A stretch of DNA of 64,000 nucleotides, taken from the NCBI RefSeq assembly GCF_020783315.1, contig NZ_CP086063.1, positions 1,116,001-1,180,000 of the forward strand. Direction: 5' to 3'. Under the pieces are notes generated by a model that worked only from the letters and a program-made list of their open reading frames with translations, searched no databases and had not been told where the DNA came from. Below are positions 18,451-27,594 of the stretch, in pieces. The translations under genes and the position numbers were made by a program. The stretch is from Ferruginibacter lapsinanis. GTDB lineage: Bacteria > Bacteroidota > Bacteroidia > Chitinophagales > Chitinophagaceae. Each line of letters opens with the position of its first letter. Position 1 is the stretch's first letter.

Positions 18451-19182
18451 ATGCTCCGCATATTATCTTTGCTGTTAATGAATGTTTTTTTCTCCTGTGA
18501 GAAGCAAAATGTTGTAGCGCCCCCTATGGATATTACCAACGATACTACGATAACAACGCCTGCTAAAAAGGATACGATCTTCTCTTATTTAGCTTTAGGA
18601 GATTCGTATACGATCGGACAAGCTGTGCAGGTAGCAGAACGGTATCCGGTTCAAGCAACGCAATTATTATTTAATGACAGCATACAATTGTATGCTCCGG
18701 AAATAATAGCACAAACGGGATGGACTACCTCCAATCTTTTGAGCAGGATCAACACCAGCCCTCCTTTAAAAAGCACCTATGATATAGTTACTTTATTGAT
18801 AGGAGTAAACAATCAGTACCAGGGGCTTAGTCAGAGCCAATATCAAAGAGAGTTTACCACCTTACTCAATAAAGCCATACAATTTGCCAATAACAATAGC
18901 AAACATGTAATAGTGTTATCTATCCCGGATTACAGCGTAACACCTTATGCAGAAAGGGCTGATAAAATGAAAATTGCAATGGAAATAGATGCATTCAATG
19001 CCATCAATAAAGAGATCTCCCTGGCTAAAGGGGTTGCTTATCTTGATGTGACTACATCTACAAGAATGGCATCTACAGATAGAAGTTTAATTGCTGATGA
19101 CGGATTGCATCCTTCTGGAAAAGAGTATGCTAAATGGGCTGTTTGGTTGGCGCCTATAATAAAGAATGCATTAAAAAACTGA
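18451..19182 (+). CDS. SGNH/GDSL-family esterase lipoprotein
   Basis: The best start is ATG at 18451. It gives a lipoprotein signal MLRILSLLLMNVFFSC with the Cys at residue 16, whereas the upstream ATG at 18391 would add an unlikely extension. SGNH blocks are visible: LALGDSYTIGQ with the catalytic Ser, the Gly in TGWTTSNL, LLIGVNNQYQG with the Asn, and GLHPSGKEYAKW with the Asp-x-x-His pair. These are extracytoplasmic esterases, lipases or deacetylases; the substrate is unknown. The length of 243 residues is normal. A sugar dehydrogenase-like gene follows 76 bases downstream on the same strand. Confidence 0.88.
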   Translation: MLRILSLLLMNVFFSCEKQNVVAPPMDITNDTTITTPAKKDTIFSYLALGDSYTIGQAVQVAERYPVQATQLLFNDSIQLYAPEIIAQTGWTTSNLLSRINTSPPLKSTYDIVTLLIGVNNQYQGLSQSQYQREFTTLLNKAIQFANNNSKHVIVLSIPDYSVTPYAERADKMKIAMEIDAFNAINKEISLAKGVAYLDVTTSTRMASTDRSLIADDGLHPSGKEYAKWAVWLAPIIKNALKN

Positions 19183-19258
19183 CCGATTGGTTAGTTGGTA
19201 TCATTTTAGCTGCTGGAATAATAGCTTCAATAAGAAGTAAAAAAGTAACTGCGATAAA

Positions 19259-20617
19259 ATGAAACCGGCATCAATACTATCTCTTCTCTTGTGCATTGCC
19301 TTTTCAGCAGTAGCCCAACCCATTTTATCTCTTACGCAGGTAATAAAGAATCTAAGCAGCCCCATGCAATTGGTAAATGCAAGCGATGGTAGCGGCAAGA
19401 TCTACATTGTACAAAAAGCAGGAAAAATACAAGTATACACAAAGGATTATGATTCTATTGGGGTTTTTGTTACGGTAACAAATATCACAAGCAATGATGA
19501 ACGAGGGTTGTTAAGCATGGCTTTTCATCCTGATTACGAGCATAATGGATTCTTCTATGTTTATTATACCAATAGTATTGGCGATCTTGAGTTGGCACGA
19601 TATAGGGTAAGCAATAACCCAAATATTGCTAATGCTGCTTCTAAAGTTATTTTAAAAACGATCCCACATCCTGTTAATCAAAACCACAATGGCGGAGAAC
19701 TTCATTTTGGTAAAGATGGTTCTTTGTATCTATCTACGGGTGATGGCGGTGGAGGAGGCGATCAACCTAACAATGCACAGAATACATCCGTTTTGCTAGG
19801 AAAAATTTTGCGTTTTAAAGTTGATACTACCAACATTGCCCCTTACTATGATACTACTGCAAATGCAGAAAACCCTTTTGCAAATGAAGTGGTTGCTTAT
19901 GGATTAAGAAACCCGTTCAGATGGAGTTTTGACAGATTAACGTATGATATGTGGATAGGCGATGTAGGGCAAGGTTCATTTGAAGAAATTGATTATCGTC
20001 CGGCAGACTCCATAAGAGGGATAAACTATGGCTGGCGTTGTTATGAAGGGAATAGTGTTTACAATACATCGGGTTGTGGTAATATTTCCAATTATACTTT
20101 TCCTGTGTATACCTATCCTACGCAAGACCCCAGTGCGGCCGTTACGGGAGGTACCGTATACAGAGGTGCAACATACCTGGATCTTTATGGCTACTATGTA
20201 GCAGCCGATTTTTTTTCTGATACTTTTTATTTGATAAAGTATAATTCACTTACCCGTACAGCAACAACAACAAAACAAGTGTTGCTCCCAAACGGTATTG
20301 TAGATTTTGGTGAAACAGAAAACGGCGAATTGTATGCAGTATCGTTATTTGCAAACAGCGTATACAGGATAACCGCAAGCGGTGCTGTTAATTACGTTTT
20401 TACCGGAAGCGGAAGCTGGACAAACGCCGCCAACTGGAGTAATAATAAAATACCTCCTTTAAGCTTACCGGCAGGGTCAAAAATTACCATTGATCCTCTT
20501 GCAAACGGGGAATGTGTGTTGGACACAGGGACTACTCAAATAATTTCTTCTGGTGCCACACTGGAAATAAGGCCCAATAAAAAATTCAGAATAATCGGAG
20601 ATCTTACAATTCAATAA
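19259..20617 (+). CDS. Secreted PQQ-dependent glucose/sorbosone dehydrogenase-like protein with C-terminal beta domain
   Basis: The 452-residue protein has a signal peptide cut near residue 19. The beta-propeller of the glucose/sorbosone dehydrogenase (Asd/YliI-like) family follows at about 30-370. Its signatures are GLLSMAFHPDY, the NHNGGELHFGKDGSLYLSTGDG core, and YGLRNPFRWSFD. Members are soluble aldose sugar dehydrogenases using PQQ. Residues of about 380-452 form an extra beta-rich module (GSGSWTNAANWSNNKIPP) like those found in secreted Bacteroidota proteins, perhaps for attachment. Whether PQQ is made by this organism cannot be told here. Confidence 0.88.
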   Translation: MKPASILSLLLCIAFSAVAQPILSLTQVIKNLSSPMQLVNASDGSGKIYIVQKAGKIQVYTKDYDSIGVFVTVTNITSNDERGLLSMAFHPDYEHNGFFYVYYTNSIGDLELARYRVSNNPNIANAASKVILKTIPHPVNQNHNGGELHFGKDGSLYLSTGDGGGGGDQPNNAQNTSVLLGKILRFKVDTTNIAPYYDTTANAENPFANEVVAYGLRNPFRWSFDRLTYDMWIGDVGQGSFEEIDYRPADSIRGINYGWRCYEGNSVYNTSGCGNISNYTFPVYTYPTQDPSAAVTGGTVYRGATYLDLYGYYVAADFFSDTFYLIKYNSLTRTATTTKQVLLPNGIVDFGETENGELYAVSLFANSVYRITASGAVNYVFTGSGSWTNAANWSNNKIPPLSLPAGSKITIDPLANGECVLDTGTTQIISSGATLEIRPNKKFRIIGDLTIQ

Positions 20618-20635
20618 TGTAAATGCCTGTAACAT

Positions 20636-21139
20636 TTAGGCAGCATACTCTGCTACATTTTCTTTTACAACGGGTAAAAATAAATACCAGCATAAGCCTA
20701 GCAAAAGGCAACTGTTATCAGAGCTGTCAGTATTATTTGATAATGCAATTTTTGTAATGCTATTAGATGTTTCCAATCCGCAACTCACCAGCGGTTCAGA
20801 CATGTCTTTATCATATATGATCAATTCTGCCAACGGATTATTATTCAACGAATAATTGTATTTCTTTTCATTTATTGTAACCAATCCGTTACCTCCTGTA
20901 AAACTATCAGGTGTAAGACTTCCTATTTCCAGGCCGTATTCATTGGTAAAGACCGTTTTTTGTTTTAATGAACCGGTAGTTTCAATAAAGAAAAGCCGTT
21001 GATGAATACCACAGGTAATACGTGCTGAATGTTGTCGGGGATTGTACTTAATGACTACTCTGCAGGTTTCTTCGTCCATCAGGTGATATTCCTGTAAGGG
21101 GGAATGGTGGTTGTTGACTAAAACCCATTTCATAAGCAT
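20636..21139 (-). CDS. Hypothetical protein, beta-rich
   Basis: This protein of about 167 residues is not recognised. It has a repeated beta-strand pattern (CRVVIKYNPRQHSARITC, RLFFIETTG, TVFTNEYGLEIGSL) that loosely recalls LURP/Tubby-like folds, and a hydrophobic stretch near the C-terminus (CLLLGLCWYLFLPVV). TTG at 21142, ATG at 21139 and ATG at 21133 are all possible starts; I chose 21139. It is convergent with the dehydrogenase, with only 18 bases between stops. Confidence 0.6.
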   Translation of the reverse strand: MLMKWVLVNNHHSPLQEYHLMDEETCRVVIKYNPRQHSARITCGIHQRLFFIETTGSLKQKTVFTNEYGLEIGSLTPDSFTGGNGLVTINEKKYNYSLNNNPLAELIIYDKDMSEPLVSCGLETSNSITKIALSNNTDSSDNSCLLLGLCWYLFLPVVKENVAEYAA

Positions 21140-21142
21140 CAA

Positions 21143-21432
21143 TTTATAGCCATAAGGTAGAATGTTTTTTCGGAAAATACAACGCTCCTAAAGGGGGTAA
21201 CAATTATTTAATATAGAAACATGAATAACTTTTTATTTTGTATGTCTGCAAAGATTGCACTTGCGGCTTTTTGCCAGTTATTTCAAGCAGAAAATCAATA
21301 ATTTATCAAAAACTAAAAATTTTACTAAAAAAATACTAAAAAAATTAGTGTGTATAAAAAAAACTATTATCTTTGAAGTCGAGTTTAAATTTACAACGCA
21401 AAACCAGATACATCACTTTAAAAAACAAAGAC
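21143..21432. other. AT-rich recA upstream region
   Basis: This 290-base gap holds an 11-base relic of the comB palindrome (21187-21197) and strings of ACTAAAAA-like A-tracts (21311-21345) that could act as an UP element. It also contains the recA promoter and a 5' leader of about 50 bases. Short open frames here overlap the promoter and are not credible genes. Confidence 0.5.
21345..21375 (+). promoter_or_regulatory. Probable recA promoter
   Basis: TTAG at 21345-21348 is followed after 19 bases by TATCTTTG at 21368-21375, a full match to the TAnnTTTG -7 box. No LexA-like operator palindrome is evident next to it. Confidence 0.6.
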
Positions 21433-22452
21433 ATGGCAAACACAGAAAATTTAGAGAAATCAGAAAAATTCAAAGCACTGAAGTTAACAATTGATAAAAT
21501 TGATAAAGACTTTGGTAAAGGATCGGTAATGATGATGGGAGATAAACCCCATTTAGAACAGGAAGTAATATCAACAGGATCATTGGGATTAGATGTGGCA
21601 TTGGGCATAGGCGGTTTGCCAAAAGGAAGGGTAGTAGAAATTTATGGTCCGGAAAGTAGTGGTAAAACAACTATTGCAACACATGTAATTGCTGAAGCAC
21701 AAAAGAAAGGTGGTATGTGTGCATTTATAGATGCAGAGCATGCTTTTGATAGTGCATATGCACAAAAACTGGGAGTAGATATTGATAATCTATTGATCTC
21801 TCAGCCGGATTATGGAGAACAGGCTTTGGAAATTGCCGATAGATTGATTTTATCAGGCGCATTGGATGTGGTAGTAATAGATTCAGTAGCGGCATTGGTT
21901 CCAAAAAGCGAACTGGAAGGTGAAATGGGAGATAGCAAAATGGGCTTACAGGCAAGACTGATGAGCCAGGCATTGCGTAAGCTGACAGCTACTATTTCAA
22001 AAACAAATTGTTGTTGCATATTCATTAATCAGTTGAGAGAAAAAATTGGTGTAATGTTTGGCAACCCCGAAACAACCACCGGTGGTAATGCATTAAAATT
22101 CTATGCTTCTGTAAGATTGGATATTCGTAGAATGGCACAGATCAAAGACGGCGACGAAGCAATCGGAAACAGAGTAAAAGTGAAAGTGGTAAAAAATAAA
22201 GTAGCACCACCTTTCCGTAATGCAGAGTTCGATATCATTTTTGGAGAAGGTATTTCTAAAACCGGAGAAATAATTGATATGGGTGTTGAATTAGGTATTG
22301 TACAAAAAAGTGGTAGCTGGTTTAGTTATGATGCCAACAAGTTAGGTCAGGGTAGAGATTCAGTAAAACAATTATTGTTAGACAATCCTGAAATGGCAAA
22401 AGAAATAGAAGGAAAGATAAGAGCCAAAATTGCAGAGATGGCTGCGGTATAA
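21433..22452 (+). CDS. recA: Recombinase A
   Basis: RecA forms ATP-dependent filaments on ssDNA for homologous recombination and SOS induction. Start ATG at 21433 gives 339 residues, the usual size. The TTG at 21373 would overlap the promoter and is rejected. Walker [10 protein letters not shown] is at 72-80. The DNA-binding loops ([41 protein letters not shown]) and [10 protein letters not shown] are intact. No intein or frameshift is present. It is monocistronic with a terminator immediately downstream. Confidence 0.98.
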   Translation: MANTENLEKSEKFKALKLTIDKIDKDFGKGSVMMMGDKPHLEQEVISTGSLGLDVALGIGGLPKGRVVEIYGPESSGKTTIATHVIAEAQKKGGMCAFIDAEHAFDSAYAQKLGVDIDNLLISQPDYGEQALEIADRLILSGALDVVVIDSVAALVPKSELEGEMGDSKMGLQARLMSQALRKLTATISKTNCCCIFINQLREKIGVMFGNPETTTGGNALKFYASVRLDIRRMAQIKDGDEAIGNRVKVKVVKNKVAPPFRNAEFDIIFGEGISKTGEIIDMGVELGIVQKSGSWFSYDANKLGQGRDSVKQLLLDNPEMAKEIEGKIRAKIAEMAAV

Positions 22453-22486
22453 AAAAATTATAGTTGGGTTAGTAACTACTATATAG

Positions 22487-22516
22487 AGCCACTTCGGGAG
22501 GAGTGGCTTTTTTATT
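22487..22516 (+). terminator. recA terminator
   Basis: The stem AGCCACT/AGTGGCT (22487-22493 with 22502-22508) with an 8-base loop is followed by a T run. It overlaps the stop codon of the convergent glycosyltransferase. Confidence 0.85.
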
Positions 22517-23393
22517 TGCTTTTTGAGAAGGATAACTTTTTAAAGAAACTATTTATTGCCGTTGGCACAGCTCTTAGCCAAATTGCCACGTGAATAAAAA
22601 TACTGAACAGCCTGTACTTTCCGCCGCCGTAATGTTTTTTTACAAAAATGCTCATGGCGCCGTAAAAATGTTTTACATAATTTAGGTCGCCTCTTTTTGT
22701 ACTCTCACCTTTAAAGTGAATGATAGATGTTTCAGCAAAATAATAATTTTTGTATCCAGCCTTTTGAATGCGATAGCTAAGGTCTACATCTTCGCCATAC
22801 ATAAAAAACTGCTCATCAAAACTGCCCACTTTATCCAGTACTTTTTTAGGATGAAACATGAATGCGCCACACAATACATCTACTTCATGGTTACTGTGTT
22901 CATCTAAATAACCCAGATGATATTTTGCAAATATTTTTGAATGCGGGAATAAATTAGCTAATCCCATTAACTTAAAAAATGAAGTAAGCGGTGAAGGGAA
23001 AGCTCTTTTACTTTCTTTTAAAAAATTTCCATTACCATCAACCATATGTACGCCGAGTCCACCAAGTGTTGGTTTTGTTTTGCTGAAAGCAATGCATTTA
23101 TGCAGACTATCTTCCGGGATAATGGTATCAGGGTTTAAAAATAAGATGTATTCGCCGGTGGCTCTTTTTAAAGCAATATTATTTGCTTTAGCAAAGCCGA
23201 CATTCGAATTGTTCCAGATAAATTGTACTGATGGGAATTTACCGGTAAAAAAATCTTTACTGCCATCAGTAGAATTATTATCTACTACAAATATCTCTGC
23301 GTTTATATTGGCGCATGCTTTTAATACAGCATCGAGGCATTGCGCCAGCAATAGCTTTACATTATAATTTACTATGATGATGGATAATTGCAA
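22512..23393 (-). CDS. Family 2 glycosyltransferase
   Basis: The 293-residue protein has a GT-A fold. It begins LSIIIVNYNVKLLLAQCLDAV, then VVDNNSTDGS, the donor-binding FLNPDTIIPEDSL and the acceptor region GAFMFHPKKVLDKVGSFDEQFFMYGEDVDLSYR. It resembles rhamnosyl/WbbL-like transferases that build surface polysaccharides at the inner membrane. The start is TTG at 23393, since the first strand would be lost at any later start. No other polysaccharide gene is next to it. Confidence 0.9.
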   Translation of the reverse strand: MQLSIIIVNYNVKLLLAQCLDAVLKACANINAEIFVVDNNSTDGSKDFFTGKFPSVQFIWNNSNVGFAKANNIALKRATGEYILFLNPDTIIPEDSLHKCIAFSKTKPTLGGLGVHMVDGNGNFLKESKRAFPSPLTSFFKLMGLANLFPHSKIFAKYHLGYLDEHSNHEVDVLCGAFMFHPKKVLDKVGSFDEQFFMYGEDVDLSYRIQKAGYKNYYFAETSIIHFKGESTKRGDLNYVKHFYGAMSIFVKKHYGGGKYRLFSIFIHVAIWLRAVPTAINSFFKKLSFSKSK

Positions 23394-23676
23394 GTAGTAT
23401 TATTTACACACGAAATACGAATTTTTATAGCAGTATTCAAAATAGAATTGTATAAGATGTTGTATCAGTTTAAGATCTACGAAAATGTCCTAACAGATTC
23501 AAAAAAGCTCTTGTTACTTTATTTGCGGAAAAAAAGCAACCAAAAAAGCCGTCGACAAAGGATTACAGACCCTTTGTCGGTAAGTTCCCTGATTAGTTCC
23601 TAATCTGTTGAGGATAGTACTGTAAACTCAATTTTAGTAATTCTACATTATGTTATATTTTCAAACTGATACACTT
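23394..23676. other. Intergenic region with nested inverted repeats
   Basis: This 283-base stretch has no credible gene. It holds three nested inverted repeats: TGTATCAGTTT at 23461-23471 with its exact complement at 23663-23673, CCTAACAGATT at 23489-23499 with a one-base-bulged complement at 23602-23613, and the perfect 9-bp hairpin 23553-23561/23571-23579. On the minus strand the inner hairpin is followed by CGGCTTTTTT, so it can terminate the oxidoreductase gene. Confidence 0.55.
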
Positions 23677-25107
23677 CTATGCTGGTTGTATGCTTTGTTC
23701 ACTTCTGATAATATTTTGAGGATCGTATATATTTTTTATAGTTTGTAATCTGCGATAATTATCGCCATAATATAATTTATCCCAGTGCTTGAAATTAATG
23801 TCGGGATAGTTGCGGTACTGCGTAGTAATGCCATTATCCTGAAATATTTTTTGTACGGTTTCAAAGCTCTCCATTAATTGAGCTGCCTTTTTCGGATCTT
23901 CCCAATACGTTTGCAATTCTGAAAAATAAGTGCTGGCTCTGTGCGGAAATGCAGCAGTAGTTGCTAGTTCAGGCAATTGAATATTTCCTCCCAAGGTATT
24001 TACCTGGTAGATCATACGAGGAGTGGCAATTACTTTCGCCAATACTTTTGGAATAAAATTTTTGATCTCGGTAAAATCTTTATACAAACCCGCCGAAGCA
24101 TTTTTAAAAGCAACGGGTCCCTTTTGTCCATAGAAAACTTTCAAGGCTTTAGCAATAGGTTGAGGTAAATTTCTTGTAACCTTATCGGTTATAGTAGTAA
24201 TTGATTGTATAAAATTCAAAGCGTCTCCGCTGTATTTCTCTGTATTGGTTAATAAGATATATACAGTCTTGCCATTTAACACATAAGCGGAGAAACAGGA
24301 TTTAGGTAGTTTAGCGCTAAGGGTAAACCAGGTTTCCAGAATTTTGTTGGCCCTTTCTGCATTTACGTTGAATGCTTTAAAACGCATACTCTGTAAGGTA
24401 GCCGGAGCTTTATGTACCCTGAATGTCATTTCAGTGATCACACCAAAATTACCATTACCACCACCCCTGCAGGCCCACAATAACTCTTTGTCGTTGGAAG
24501 AATATCGTACAACACCCTTTCCATCTACCATTGTAACACCCACCAAGCTATCACAGGCTAATCCAAACTGACGACTCAACAAGCCATACCCGCCGCCCAG
24601 GGTTAATCCACCTATACCCACGCCACCACAGGATCCTCCGGGAATGATTTTTCCTTTTGGTAAAATACTATCGTATAATTTTGAAAGAGTGCAACCCGGC
24701 CCTACTTTAATGGTTTCATTGTTGACCCATTCAACAGTGCTTAAAAGAGAGAGATTGATCACCATACCGCCATTGTTACAACTAAATCCTTCCATGCAGT
24801 GGCCGCCACTTTTTACCGTAACCGCTAAATTGGCTTTTACCGCATACGCCATCGCTTCTACAACTCCTTGTGTATTTTTGCATAGTGCAATGATAGCAGG
24901 GTACTTGTCGATTCTTTTGTTGAACCCACTTCTTAATATTTCATATTGCGGATCTCCTTTTTTAAAATAATCGACATTTTTATCCGAAAGCAATATATCC
25001 TTGGGCAAAAAATTTTCAGCAAAAGACTGTATTGGTTTTGCGTAGATGGCAGCATTAGTAAGTAATGCCAGTTTCAGAAAATCTTTACGATGATATTTTT
25101 TTGACAT
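23677..25107 (-). CDS. Secreted FAD-linked oxidoreductase, BBE/berberine-bridge type
   Basis: From ATG 25107 the protein has 476 residues; the longer frame to 25200 adds an implausible N-terminus. It has the FAD_binding_4 segment VKSGGHCMEGFSCNNGGMVINLS-like region and the CGGVGIGGLTLGGGYG loop, and ends with a BBE motif (YYGDNYRRLQTIKNIYDPQNI). The family oxidises sugars, alcohols or alkaloid-like substrates with covalently bound FAD. The N-terminus HRKDFLKLALLTNAAIYA resembles a Tat signal with RK in place of RR, which suits export of a folded flavoprotein. The gene is divergent from suhB and not in an operon. Confidence 0.88.
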   Translation of the reverse strand: MSKKYHRKDFLKLALLTNAAIYAKPIQSFAENFLPKDILLSDKNVDYFKKGDPQYEILRSGFNKRIDKYPAIIALCKNTQGVVEAMAYAVKANLAVTVKSGGHCMEGFSCNNGGMVINLSLLSTVEWVNNETIKVGPGCTLSKLYDSILPKGKIIPGGSCGGVGIGGLTLGGGYGLLSRQFGLACDSLVGVTMVDGKGVVRYSSNDKELLWACRGGGNGNFGVITEMTFRVHKAPATLQSMRFKAFNVNAERANKILETWFTLSAKLPKSCFSAYVLNGKTVYILLTNTEKYSGDALNFIQSITTITDKVTRNLPQPIAKALKVFYGQKGPVAFKNASAGLYKDFTEIKNFIPKVLAKVIATPRMIYQVNTLGGNIQLPELATTAAFPHRASTYFSELQTYWEDPKKAAQLMESFETVQKIFQDNGITTQYRNYPDINFKHWDKLYYGDNYRRLQTIKNIYDPQNIIRSEQSIQPA

Positions 25108-25226
25108 AAAAATTATAATACTAAATATACTACGGCTAGCCATAAGAAAATGGTAAAATGTAAAAATTATCTTTAATACATACTGGTCTTTATTTATCAC
25201 ATTTTTCGTTTCTGTATCTTTGCGCC

Positions 25227-26003
25227 ATGATAAAATCTACACTATTAAAAGCAACAGAAGCTGGTGCCAGAGAATTACAAAGATTTTTTAACGGAGAATT
25301 TAAGGTTTCGAATAAAGAAGGAATGAATAATCTGGTTACTGAAGCAGATCATGCAGCAGAAAAAGCAATTATAGATGTAATTAAGGAAGATTACCCCAGT
25401 CATTTTATTTTAAGCGAAGAAGCAGGAGAGATCAAGATGGATAGCGAATACAAATGGATCATAGATCCTATTGATGGTACGGTGAATTTTGCAAATGGGA
25501 TACCTATTTGCTGTGTAAGCATAGGATTGGAGCATAATGGCAAAGTGGTGATGGGAGCTGTATATAATCCATTGATGAATGAATTTTATTTTGCCCAAAA
25601 AGGTTTTGGGGCATCACTGAATGATAAAAAGATATCGGTTAGCAATAAAACAGAATTAGTGAAATGCTGCATGGTTACAGGATTTCCATATTCATACTTA
25701 GATATGCCGAACGGTCCGTTAGAGGTGTTTGAGAAGTTCATCAGGAAAGGAGTACCCGTTCGTCGATTAGGAAGTGCCGCAATAGATCTGTGTTGGGTGG
25801 CTGCGGGCAGATTCGACGCTTTCTTTGAACATAGCTTGAATGCATGGGACAGTGCTGCCGGATTTTTAATGGTGAAAGAAGCCGGAGGAAAAGTAACAGA
25901 TATGGAAGGCAACCCCTATTCTCCTTATCAGAAAAAGATTGTTGCTTCTAATGGTAAAGTACATGATGAGTTGTTGGCGGTGATAAATGGAGGAAGTATT
26001 TGA
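25227..26003 (+). CDS. suhB: Inositol monophosphatase family protein
   Basis: The 258-residue enzyme belongs to the Li+-sensitive Mg2+-dependent phosphatases. The metal-binding motifs are SEEAGE, WIIDPIDGTVNFANG and the C-terminal LNAWDSAAGFLMVKEAGG. Substrates include inositol phosphates; SuhB-like members also act in rRNA transcription and ribosome biogenesis. A perfect -7 box TATCTTTG at 25215-25222 ends only 4 bases before the ATG, so the mRNA is probably leaderless or nearly so. The four-helix-bundle cassette begins immediately after its stop codon. Confidence 0.93.
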   Translation: MIKSTLLKATEAGARELQRFFNGEFKVSNKEGMNNLVTEADHAAEKAIIDVIKEDYPSHFILSEEAGEIKMDSEYKWIIDPIDGTVNFANGIPICCVSIGLEHNGKVVMGAVYNPLMNEFYFAQKGFGASLNDKKISVSNKTELVKCCMVTGFPYSYLDMPNGPLEVFEKFIRKGVPVRRLGSAAIDLCWVAAGRFDAFFEHSLNAWDSAAGFLMVKEAGGKVTDMEGNPYSPYQKKIVASNGKVHDELLAVINGGSI

Positions 26004-26146
26004 TATACGATTTGAGATGTCGGATTTACGATTTCTTTTATCGGAAGCATCTGGGATTAACAAGTCAGCATGAATTTTTATAATAAAAAACCTTTGAATT
26101 TGATAAAACCATAGATCAAGAATCACTAAAAAGATTATTTGATAGT

Positions 26147-26497
26147 ATGGATAAGGAAATAATGAAGAGACGAACGAAACAATTTGCAATAGATTGTGGA
26201 CATTTGATAAACTCTTTACCAAAAAACGACATAAATAAGAATTACTCAAATCAGTTGATAAGGTCCAGCGGTTCAGTAGCTGCAAATTACAGAGCAGTGA
26301 GCAGAGCAAAATCTACTTCAGATTTTATTAATAAATTAAAAATTGTTGAAGAAGAGCAGGATGAAAGTTTGTTGTGGCTGGAGTTACTGGTAGAATTTAA
26401 TAAAAGCAAGAGAAGCGATTTTGTAAATATTTATAAAGAAGGAGAAGAAATACTAAAAATTATCGTGGCATCAATAAAGACGACTAAAAGCAAATAA
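26147..26497 (+). CDS. Four-helix-bundle protein (23S rRNA intervening-sequence protein family)
   Basis: This 116-residue all-helical protein has the family pattern: an N-terminal helix (RRTKQFAIDCGHLINSLP), then NYSNQLIRSSGSVAANYRAV, then DFINKLKIVEEEQDESLLWLELL. Members are basic-surfaced pentamers or single bundles of unclear role. They are related to ORFs in 23S rRNA intervening sequences and to the Avd accessory protein of diversity-generating retroelements. No reverse transcriptase or variable repeat is present here. The start may be ATG 26147 or ATG 26162. The flanking heptamer inverted repeats set it apart from its neighbours. Confidence 0.85.
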   Translation: MDKEIMKRRTKQFAIDCGHLINSLPKNDINKNYSNQLIRSSGSVAANYRAVSRAKSTSDFINKLKIVEEEQDESLLWLELLVEFNKSKRSDFVNIYKEGEEILKIIVASIKTTKSK

Positions 26498-26518
26498 AGA
26501 AGGTTCCGAATTAAACAA

Positions 26519-26553
26519 AATCGTAGATCGAAAATCTCAAATCGTAAATTGTA
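26519..26553 (+). repeat. Heptamer array upstream of thiL (right arm of cassette)
   Basis: Five 7-base units including AATCGTA (twice), GATCGAA and AATTGTA end 6 bases before the thiL ATG. The unit is shared with the array at 7287-7314, which also sits directly before a start codon. Confidence 0.75.
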
Positions 26554-26559
26554 GTTAAC

Positions 26560-27582
26560 ATGAGCAGAACAGAAATATCATCCCTCGGAGAATTTGGTTT
26601 AATTGATCATCTTACTCAAAACAATGAGACAACAAACGCATCTACGATTTTGAGTGTGGGAGATGATGCTGCCGTAATTGATCATTTTGGAAAGCAGACG
26701 GTTATTAGTACCGATATGTTGGTAGAGGGTATTCACTTTGATCTGATGTACACACCATTAAAACATTTGGGATATAAAAGTGTAGTGGTAAACATCAGTG
26801 ATATCTATGCCATGAATGCAACCCCTACGCACATTACACTAAGTATTGCTTTTAGCAATCGGTTTAGTGTAGAGGCATTAAATGAATTTTATGAAGGAGT
26901 ATATGCCGCCTGTGAAAAATATGGAGTTGATCTGATTGGCGGAGATACAACCTCTTCGCAAAAAGGATTTGTGATCTCTGTTACGGCAATCGGTGAAGTA
27001 GCACCGGATAAATTTGTAAAAAGAAGTACTGCTCAAAAAGGCGACCTGCTTTGTGTGAGTGGATTTTTAGGCGGCTCATTTTTGGGGTTGACAATTTTAG
27101 AAAGAGAAAAAAGAATATTTGCGGAAACAGGGTCACAACCAGACCTGGAGAACCAGGCTTATATAGTAGGCAGATTATTGAAACCCGAAGCAAGAAAAGA
27201 TATTATAGAATTTTTTGTTGAAAAAGAAATTACACCTACATCAATGATAGATGTGAGTGATGGCCTGAGTAGCGAAGCATTGCACATTTGCAAGCAAAGT
27301 GAATTGGGGTGTGTTATCTATGAAGATAAAATACCTATTCACGATGATTCAAGAAATTTTGCATACAAGCTGGAGTTGGATCCCACTGCCTGTGCGTTGA
27401 GCGGTGGAGAAGATTATGAATTATTATTTACCATTCCACAAAGTGAATACGAAAAACTGGTATTGAATGAACAGATCAGTGTGATAGGATATATGACAGA
27501 TGCATCAGAAGGCACAAAGATCATTACCAGGAGTGGCAATACTCACAACCTGGTTGCACAAGGGTGGAATCATGCAAAATAG
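26560..27582 (+). CDS. thiL: Thiamine-monophosphate kinase
   Basis: ThiL phosphorylates thiamine monophosphate to thiamine pyrophosphate, the last step of cofactor synthesis. The 340-residue protein shows the AIRS-like fold motifs SVGDDAAVI, STDMLVEGIHFD, VNISDIYAMNATP, GGDTTSS, DVSDGLSSE and SGGEDYELLF. Length is normal. Its leader is the heptamer array of the preceding cassette, and no TPP riboswitch is visible. An S41 protease gene starts 12 bases downstream and may be cotranscribed. Confidence 0.95.
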   Translation: MSRTEISSLGEFGLIDHLTQNNETTNASTILSVGDDAAVIDHFGKQTVISTDMLVEGIHFDLMYTPLKHLGYKSVVVNISDIYAMNATPTHITLSIAFSNRFSVEALNEFYEGVYAACEKYGVDLIGGDTTSSQKGFVISVTAIGEVAPDKFVKRSTAQKGDLLCVSGFLGGSFLGLTILEREKRIFAETGSQPDLENQAYIVGRLLKPEARKDIIEFFVEKEITPTSMIDVSDGLSSEALHICKQSELGCVIYEDKIPIHDDSRNFAYKLELDPTACALSGGEDYELLFTIPQSEYEKLVLNEQISVIGYMTDASEGTKIITRSGNTHNLVAQGWNHAK

Positions 27583-27594
27583 TTGATTAAATAC

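Larger units (their letters stand above)
26004..26553. mobile_element. Candidate cassette: four-helix-bundle gene between 29-bp inverted heptamer repeats
   Basis: The left arm at 26006-26034 and the right arm at 26518-26546 are inverted repeats with 25 of 29 positions identical. Each is itself made of 7-base units (TTTACGA-like at left, AATCGTA-like at right). They bracket one gene of the S23/four-helix-bundle family. Inverted repeats around such an ORF recall the intervening sequences found inside 23S rRNA of some bacteria, but this copy is intergenic. No target-site duplication was confirmed and no transposase is present. Mobility is therefore inference. Confidence 0.5.

Noticed and set aside
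21255..21494. Forward 79-codon frame spanning the recA promoter and start
   Set aside because: It overlaps the recA promoter and coding start in another frame and is almost only Lys, Asn and Ile from A-rich DNA.
23388..23603. Forward 71-codon frame in the gap after the glycosyltransferase
   Set aside because: It crosses the terminator hairpin and the divergent gene start, and has no family resemblance.
26147..26497. Avd component of a diversity-generating retroelement
   Set aside because: No reverse transcriptase and no template/variable repeat pair is found within reach.
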